Assembly (NCBI RefSeq): GCF_040105385.1
Contig: NZ_JBEDNQ010000006.1
Location: forward strand, 334,490-398,489
Source: Pseudonocardia nematodicida
GTDB taxonomy: Bacteria > Actinomycetota > Actinomycetes > Mycobacteriales > Pseudonocardiaceae
Reading direction: 5' to 3'
Length of the DNA: 64,000 bases
Below, one piece after another: positions 59,788 to 64,000 of the stretch (positions are counted from its first letter, which is position 1; every line of letters begins with the position of its first letter). Under the pieces are notes generated by a model that searched no databases, was not told the origin of the DNA, and worked only from the letters and a program-made list of their open reading frames with translations. The translations under genes and the position numbers were made by a program.

Positions 59788-60378
59788 TCACCCGGGGGAC
59801 CGGCGGGTGTCGGTGCGGTGGAAGTTCCGGAACGCGCGGGACGGGGTCGGGCCGCGCTGGCCCTGGTACCGGGATCCGACGCCCTCGCTGCCGTAGGGGC
59901 GCTCGGCCGGGCTGGAGAGCCGGAACAGGCACAGCTGCCCGATCTTCATCCCCGGCCAGAGGGTGATCGGCAGGTTCGCCACGTTCGACAGTTCCAGGGT
60001 GATGTGCCCGGTGAACCCGGGGTCGATGAACCCGGCCGTGGAGTGGGTGAGCAGGCCGAGCCGGCCCAGCGAGCTCTTGCCCTCCAGCCGGCCGGCGAGA
60101 TCGTCGGGCAGGCCCACCCGCTCGAACGTCGACCCCAGCACGAACTCGCCCGGGTGCAGCACGAACGACTCACCGTCCGGCGTCTCGACCGGCGTGGTCA
60201 GCTCGTCCTGCTGGCTGGACGGGTCGATGTGGGTGTACCGGGAGTTCTGGAACACGCGGAAATAGCGGTCCAGCCGGACGTCGATGCTGGACGGCTGGAG
60301 CATCTCGACGTCCCACGGGTCGAGTTCGAGCCGCCCGGACTCGATCTCCTTGCGCAGGTCGCCGTCGGAGAGCAACAC
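59788..60378 (-). CDS. dcd: dCTP deaminase
   Basis: A 196-residue trimeric dCTP deaminase, feeding dUMP/dTMP synthesis. QPSSIDVRLDRYFRVFQNSRYTHID at the start, the catalytic Glu in GRLEGKSSLGRLGLLTHSTAGFIDPGF, ITLELSNVANLPI and the C-terminal SRYQGQRGPTPSRA are all present. GTG 60378 is chosen over GTG 60381: it gives MLLSDGDL as in relatives, and TAGGGT lies six bases before it, as in leaderless mRNAs. Actinobacterial members include bifunctional dCTP deaminase/dUTPases; this could be one. Confidence 0.95.
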   Translation of the reverse strand: MLLSDGDLRKEIESGRLELDPWDVEMLQPSSIDVRLDRYFRVFQNSRYTHIDPSSQQDELTTPVETPDGESFVLHPGEFVLGSTFERVGLPDDLAGRLEGKSSLGRLGLLTHSTAGFIDPGFTGHITLELSNVANLPITLWPGMKIGQLCLFRLSSPAERPYGSEGVGSRYQGQRGPTPSRAFRNFHRTDTRRSPG

Positions 60379-60401
60379 CACGACACCCTAGCGAGGCGCG
60401 A

Positions 60402-61604
60402 TCAGGCGTCGGTCGACTCCTCCGGGGACGCCGTGTCCGCGTCCTCTTCCGCCTGCTGCGGACCCGCGGTGTGCCGGCCGTGGTCCGGGCCGCCGGGCAG
60501 GTCGTCGGCCAGCTGCGGTGACTGGGTCAGGCCGAACATCCACGCGACGGCCTGCTCCGCGCGGGCGGCCTCGAACCCGTCCGACGGGGCGGGGCGGCGG
60601 CCGTGGTCACCGTCCAGTACCTGCGCGACGGCGTGGGCCGCGTCCCGCGCGGCGATGCTGCGGATCGAGTCACCGGGCTGCGGGACGTTCGGACCGTCGA
60701 CGAGGACGGCGAGCGTGCCCAGGCCGGGCGCGTCGCCCACCAGCTCGTGGTCGTCGCTGACCAGGACGGTCGCCGCGGCGAGCATCGCCAGCTCGTCGGG
60801 CAGGCCCATCTCGGGCACGACGGTGACCCGCGGGTGGGCGCCCAGCGTCAGCGCGGGCTCCTCGATCGCCAGGGCGCCGGCGACCACGATCTCCATCCGC
60901 GGGTAGCGCTCCAGCAGGTCGGCCAGCCCGCCGAGCACCGGCAGCGACGACGGCCGCTCCAGGTCCACGAGCACCAGCCGCCGGTGCTCGTCCTGCACCC
61001 GCTCGAGGGCGTCCGCGCACCCGCGGTGCCGGGGGCCGGGCAGCGAGTTGATCGTGTCGCCGATGGTGAGCACGTTCGGGCCGAGCGGGCTGCCCAGGGC
61101 CGACCCGCTCGTCGTCAGGAACAGGGACGCGAGCTGGCCGATCACCCGGCGGTGCGCCTCCTGCGGGAACGGGCACAACAGGTCGTCGGTCCCCATGCCT
61201 GCCTGCATGTGCACGATCGGGATCCGCCGCCAGAACGCGACGGTTGCCGAGACCGCGGCCGCCAGGCCGCCGCCGTGCACGAGGATCGCTGACGGGTCCT
61301 GGTCGACCATCAACCGGTCGAGCCGGGTGAACAGCGCGGCGGCGACGTCGGCGACGCTCTCCCCGCCGTCGCCCGGGAGCAGGACGGTGATGTCGGCCGG
61401 TGTCCCGAGTGCCTCGAAGGTCTCGTGCACGCCCATCGGGTCGGGACCGGTCGCGACGGTGATCCCGGTGATCCGGTCCGACGCGGCGACCGCGGCGGCG
61501 ACGGGCGCGAGGCGCGCGACCTCCGGACGACTGCCCGCGACCATGAGGATGTCGTGCTCATGGTCGGGCTCGGCGCCGTCCAGCAGAGGTTCGAACGCGC
61601 TCAT
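60402..61604 (-). CDS. UDP-GlcNAc 2-epimerase-fold protein lacking catalytic residues
   Basis: A 400-residue GT-B-fold protein of the WecB type. The UDP-binding start VAGSRPEVARLAP is intact, but the catalytic positions are changed. GD(T) becomes GG (VHGGGLAAA, about residue 112), HVEAGLRT becomes HMQAGMGT (132-139), PxPEE becomes PFPQE (about 145-149) and the HRREN motif reads VDLERPSS. In E. coli WecB these are Asp95, Glu117, Glu131 and His213. Sugar-nucleotide binding may remain; 2-epimerase activity is doubtful. ATG 61604 has GGAAGGA upstream. Confidence 0.78.
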   Translation of the reverse strand: MSAFEPLLDGAEPDHEHDILMVAGSRPEVARLAPVAAAVAASDRITGITVATGPDPMGVHETFEALGTPADITVLLPGDGGESVADVAAALFTRLDRLMVDQDPSAILVHGGGLAAAVSATVAFWRRIPIVHMQAGMGTDDLLCPFPQEAHRRVIGQLASLFLTTSGSALGSPLGPNVLTIGDTINSLPGPRHRGCADALERVQDEHRRLVLVDLERPSSLPVLGGLADLLERYPRMEIVVAGALAIEEPALTLGAHPRVTVVPEMGLPDELAMLAAATVLVSDDHELVGDAPGLGTLAVLVDGPNVPQPGDSIRSIAARDAAHAVAQVLDGDHGRRPAPSDGFEAARAEQAVAWMFGLTQSPQLADDLPGGPDHGRHTAGPQQAEEDADTASPEESTDA

Positions 61605-61740
61605 CGCGAATCCTTCCGGCCGGCCGCGCGCCGACACGGGAAGAGTCTGCGGGAGGGTGGTGCCGGTAGTCGAGAGATCGGCGCCCGATGGTCGGATCCT
61701 GCGGCGACCGGGGGTTCGACGAATCGGACCGGCATGGTGC

Positions 61741-61746
61741 TAGGGT
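61741..61746 (+). promoter_or_regulatory. -10 box of the tRNA-Gly promoter
   Basis: TAGGGT lies 14-19 bases before the tRNA 5' end and matches a strong actinobacterial -10 element. The -35 region is poor (TTCGAC with a 20-bp spacer). Confidence 0.5.
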
Positions 61747-61759
61747 GATCGCACACGCT

Positions 61760-61830
61760 GCGGATGTAGTTCAATGGTAGAACATCAGCTTCCCAAGCTG
61801 AATACGCGGGTTCGATTCCCGTCATCCGCT
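61760..61830 (+). tRNA. tRNA-Gly (anticodon CCC)
   Basis: A 71-base cloverleaf. The acceptor stem GCGGATG pairs with CATCCGC and the discriminator is T. D arm GTTC/GAAC, anticodon stem TCAGC/GCTGA with loop TTCCCAA (anticodon CCC at loop positions 3-5), and T arm GCGGG/CCCGT with loop TTCGATT are complete. CCA is not encoded. It decodes GGG. A terminator hairpin follows at 61835. Confidence 0.96.
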
Positions 61831-61834
61831 CTCG

Positions 61835-61875
61835 AACGACGATGCCCAGGTCAGCGACCTGGGCCTTCGTCGTTT
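61835..61875. terminator. Terminator hairpin after tRNA-Gly
   Basis: AACGACGA (61835-61842) and TCGTCGTT (61867-61874), together with inner arms CCCAGGTC/GACCTGGG around an AGC loop, form a long stem ending in TTT. It begins four bases after the tRNA and also faces the end of the convergent VOC gene. Confidence 0.85.
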
Positions 61876-61885
61876 CCGGGAGCGC

Positions 61886-62284
61886 TCAGGCCGCCCCGCG
61901 GTAGGTGCCGAACGTCCAGTGGTTGCCCTCGGTGTCCCGCACCGAGAACGTGTGCGAGCCGTAGTCGGTGTCCTCGAGCTCCCGGGTCACGTCCGCGCCG
62001 GCCGCGCGGACCCGGGCGTGCACCTCGTCCACGTGATCGGTCACGACGTACACCGACCCGACGCCGGGGCGCATGTGCTCGTGACCGTTTCCGGAGTTCT
62101 TGGTGGACCCGAACATCACCCCGCCGCCCTCGGGCCAGCGGAGTTCCGCGTGGACGATGTCGCCGTCGTCGTCCGGCACGACGAGCGCCTCCCGGAAGCC
62201 GAACACGTCGACCAGGAACGTCCGCGCCGCGGGGGCGTCGTCGTAGCGCAGTGCGGGCCAGACGGTGGGTGGTGTCTCTGTCAT
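61886..62284 (-). CDS. VOC/glyoxalase-superfamily protein
   Basis: A 132-residue vicinal-oxygen-chelate protein with the paired beta-alpha-beta-beta-beta modules. ALRYDDAPAARTFLVDVFGFREAL begins the first, and VGSVYVVTDHVDEVHARVRAAGA the second. EGNHWTFGTY near the end carries the usual metal-site region, though the Glu is not clearly placed. The sequence resembles bleomycin-resistance/PhnB-like proteins of unknown function. ATG 62284 is used; upstream codons are not homologous. It follows the XRE regulator gene by about 50 bp on the same strand, so they may be co-transcribed. Confidence 0.82.
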   Translation of the reverse strand: MTETPPTVWPALRYDDAPAARTFLVDVFGFREALVVPDDDGDIVHAELRWPEGGGVMFGSTKNSGNGHEHMRPGVGSVYVVTDHVDEVHARVRAAGADVTRELEDTDYGSHTFSVRDTEGNHWTFGTYRGAA

Positions 62285-62336
62285 GCGGCCCAGGGTCCTC
62301 CGGTCGCGCCCGCGCGTCGTGGAGAAATCGGAGCGA

Positions 62337-63179
62337 TCAGGGCAGCACCTGGGTGCCGACGACCGAGAGCAGCTGCAGCTTCTCGTAGCTCTCGCTGCCC
62401 GGCGTGGCGGTGTAGACGAGCAGGCTGTGCGACTGCTCGGGGTCGTGCAGCGTCTGGCAGTGCAGGTCGAGCGCGCCGACCTCGGGATGCACGAACCGTT
62501 TGCCCGCACGGGGCCGGATGCCCACCTCGTGGGAGTTCCACAGGGTCGTGAACTCCTCACTCCGGGCGAGGAGCAGCTCGGCGAAGTGCGCCGCGCGGGA
62601 CCCGGGGCCGCGCACCGTGGCGATCTCCCGCAACCCGGAGGCGAACATCCGGGACAGGAACGCGTGATCCTCGGGCGCGTACCGCTCCCGGGCCCCGGGG
62701 TCGGTGAACCAGCGGTAGCCGATGCTGCGCGCCGGGCCGGTGTACCGGCTGAGGTCGCCGGTCAGCGCGACGCCGAGCGGGGTCTGGCGCAGCGTCTCCC
62801 CCAGCTCGGTGATGATCTCGGCGGGTGTGTCCTGGAGCCGGTCGAGGATGCGCAGCAGACCAGGGCCGACGTGGTCGCCGGCCGTGCCGCGGGCGGGCGG
62901 GTGGTGCCCGGCGAGCCGGAACAGGTGGTCACGCTCGTCGAGCGAGAGGTGCAGGCCCTGCGCCATCGACGCGATCATCTGCTCGGACGGCTGTGGGCCG
63001 CGCTCCCGCTCGAGCCGCGCGTAGTAGTCGGTCGACATGTGGCACAGCGCGGCGGTCTCCTCCCGCCGCAGCCCGGTGGTGCGGCGGCGCGGGCCACGGG
63101 GGAGGCCGACGTCCTCGGGCTGCACCGTCTCCCGTCGGCGGCGCAGGAACGCCGCCAGTCCCGCCCGATCGATCGTCAC
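62337..63179 (-). CDS. XRE-family regulator with MmyB-like ligand-binding domain
   Basis: A 280-residue regulator. The N-terminal helix-turn-helix (GLRREETAALCHMSTDYYARLERER, about residues 36-60) is followed by the MmyB-like C-terminal PAS-type domain that binds a fatty acid in relatives (WFTDPGARERYAPEDHAF, NSHEVGIRPRAGKRFVHPEVGALDLHCQTL). Such genes are frequent in actinobacteria beside redox or SDR genes they control. GTG 63179 is used because it begins close to the first HTH helix. The VOC gene downstream or the PPOX gene upstream could be targets. Confidence 0.88.
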   Translation of the reverse strand: MTIDRAGLAAFLRRRRETVQPEDVGLPRGPRRRTTGLRREETAALCHMSTDYYARLERERGPQPSEQMIASMAQGLHLSLDERDHLFRLAGHHPPARGTAGDHVGPGLLRILDRLQDTPAEIITELGETLRQTPLGVALTGDLSRYTGPARSIGYRWFTDPGARERYAPEDHAFLSRMFASGLREIATVRGPGSRAAHFAELLLARSEEFTTLWNSHEVGIRPRAGKRFVHPEVGALDLHCQTLHDPEQSHSLLVYTATPGSESYEKLQLLSVVGTQVLP

Positions 63180-63242
63180 CCGTCTCGTTCTACCGCTCCC
63201 GCACCCGCGCAACCACGGACCGTCGATCCGCCCCTGGGCCGA

Positions 63243-63881
63243 TCAGTAGAGCCGCTGGGCGTAGGACGGCCCGTAGTACTCCTCGATCTCGGCCAGCGGG
63301 GTGTCCGGACGGGACAGTTCCTTCGCGAGCGCCGCCACCGACGGCAGTCGGTCCTTCGCGGGCCAGGAGTCCGTCTGCCACAGCTCGGAGCGCAGGAACG
63401 CCTTCGGGCAGTGGAAGAACACCTGGTCGACGGTGACCTCGCAGGCCAGCAGCGGGCGGCGGCCCTTCACCGCGAGCTCGTCGAACCAGGGGGCGTCACG
63501 GACCAGCCGGGCGCGGCCGTTGATCCGCAATGTGTCGGTGCGGCCGGGGACCAGGAAGATCAGACCGACGTGCGGGTTCTCCAGGACGTTGCGCCAGCCG
63601 TCGACCCGGCCGTTCCCGGGCCGTTCCGGGATCGCGAGCGTGTGGTCGTCGACGACGTGGGCGAAGCCGGCCGGGTCGCCCTTCGGTGAGACGTCGCAGG
63701 TGCCGTCGGCGCCGGCGGTGGCGAGCAGGCAGAACCGCGAGACGGCCAGCCACTCCCGGTGCACCCCGAGCAGGCGGTCGCGTTCCTTCGCGAGCGACGG
63801 GCCGGACGCCTCGCCGGTGATCTCCTGGAGCTCGGCGAGGGTGCGGATCTCGGTGCGGGTGCCTTCCGGAGCGGCGGTCAT
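63243..63881 (-). CDS. Pyridoxamine-5'-phosphate-oxidase-family protein (MSMEG_1061-type)
   Basis: A 212-residue PPOX-fold flavoprotein. FCLLATAGADGTCDVSPKGDPAGFAHV forms the N-terminal flavin loop; NGRVDGWRNVLENPHVGLIFLVPG and TLRINGRARLV line the barrel; VDQVFFHCPKAFLRSELW is the typical ending. Substrate unknown; relatives bind FMN or F420. ATG 63881 lies seven bases after TACCGT, suggesting a leaderless mRNA; an upstream GTG (63890) is the alternative. It shares domain type with the gene at 30968 but is much shorter. Confidence 0.85.
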   Translation of the reverse strand: MTAAPEGTRTEIRTLAELQEITGEASGPSLAKERDRLLGVHREWLAVSRFCLLATAGADGTCDVSPKGDPAGFAHVVDDHTLAIPERPGNGRVDGWRNVLENPHVGLIFLVPGRTDTLRINGRARLVRDAPWFDELAVKGRRPLLACEVTVDQVFFHCPKAFLRSELWQTDSWPAKDRLPSVAALAKELSRPDTPLAEIEEYYGPSYAQRLY

Positions 63882-64000
63882 GGGTTCCACGGTAGGCAGG
63901 GATCCCCCGGTCCGTCGCGACCCTTTCGTCCGGCGATCACGGTCTCGGGGCGGGTACCGGCCGGGGGGGGCGGCTCCGCCCCGGCTCGGGGCTCAGATCG

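Noticed and set aside
61760..61830. tRNA-Gly as an attachment site of an integrated element
   Set aside because: No integrase nearby and no repeat of the tRNA 3' end noticed in the window.

Overview
The window is about 64 kb of very GC-rich (roughly 70-75%) actinobacterial chromosome. Pseudonocardiaceae, probably Pseudonocardia or a close relative, fits best. The signs are abundant GTG starts, four-base ATGA/GTGA gene overlaps, many apparently leaderless genes, HspR/HAIR heat-shock control, a GlxR/Crp-type regulator, MarP, DUF3151, DUF3558 and EspG families, and (from memory) gene neighbourhoods shared with Mycobacterium tuberculosis. The species call is inference. I see no rRNA, CRISPR array, insertion sequence, integrase or phage gene. 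The only RNA gene is tRNA-Gly(CCC).

Layout. 1-10 kb: end of an oxidoreductase gene, a NUDIX/metallo-beta-lactamase pair, an MFS-HD operon with a candidate operator, crp, then the nth-tlpA-nudix-marP operon and another MFS gene; this resembles the Rv3677c-Rv3671c neighbourhood. 10-25 kb: purA, a MerR/GyrI-type regulator, an acyltransferase, a FUSC-like membrane protein, DUF3151 and fructose-bisphosphate aldolase, an ECF sigma factor with a small membrane protein, DedA, a SDR-pyrE-TrmH operon, a Baeyer-Villiger-type monooxygenase, an adenine/adenosine deaminase and a catalytically degenerate SDR. 25-34 kb: a small type VII (ESX) substrate-like operon (EbfC-like, EspC-like and WXG proteins), clpB under a HAIR operator, a small secreted protein, a flavin-nucleotide-binding (PPOX) protein, a type II-like flavohemoglobin and a TauD-type dioxygenase. 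34-39 kb: a peptide-type ABC importer without its ATPase, and an MFS gene. 39-43.5 kb: dnaK-grpE-dnaJ-hspR with two HAIR-like dyads upstream.

43.8-55.2 kb holds the most unusual content. An orphan type VII module (DUF3558 lipoprotein, PE-like protein with a YxxxE signal, PPE-like WXG protein, EspG chaperone) in lower-GC DNA runs head-on into a six-gene locus that reads as a stripped-down type IV secretion apparatus: VirB2-like, PrgI/VirB3-like, VirB4 ATPase, VirB6-like, VirB8-like and a two-domain peptidoglycan hydrolase. No relaxase, coupling protein or integrase lies in the window. The two modules are separated by two 58-bp tandem dyad repeats. 55-64 kb: an Rv0338c-type iron-sulfur reductase, a membrane protein, dcd, a UDP-GlcNAc 2-epimerase-fold protein without its catalytic residues, tRNA-Gly, a VOC protein, an XRE regulator and a second PPOX protein.

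Cross-cutting signals. Perfect hairpins sit on gene ends and often contain the stop codon. One 44-bp hairpin occurs twice with a compensatory base-pair change. A different palindrome is reiterated in frame inside the VirB3-like gene. At least eleven genes have a TANNNT box 6-8 bases before the start codon, as expected for leaderless mRNAs.
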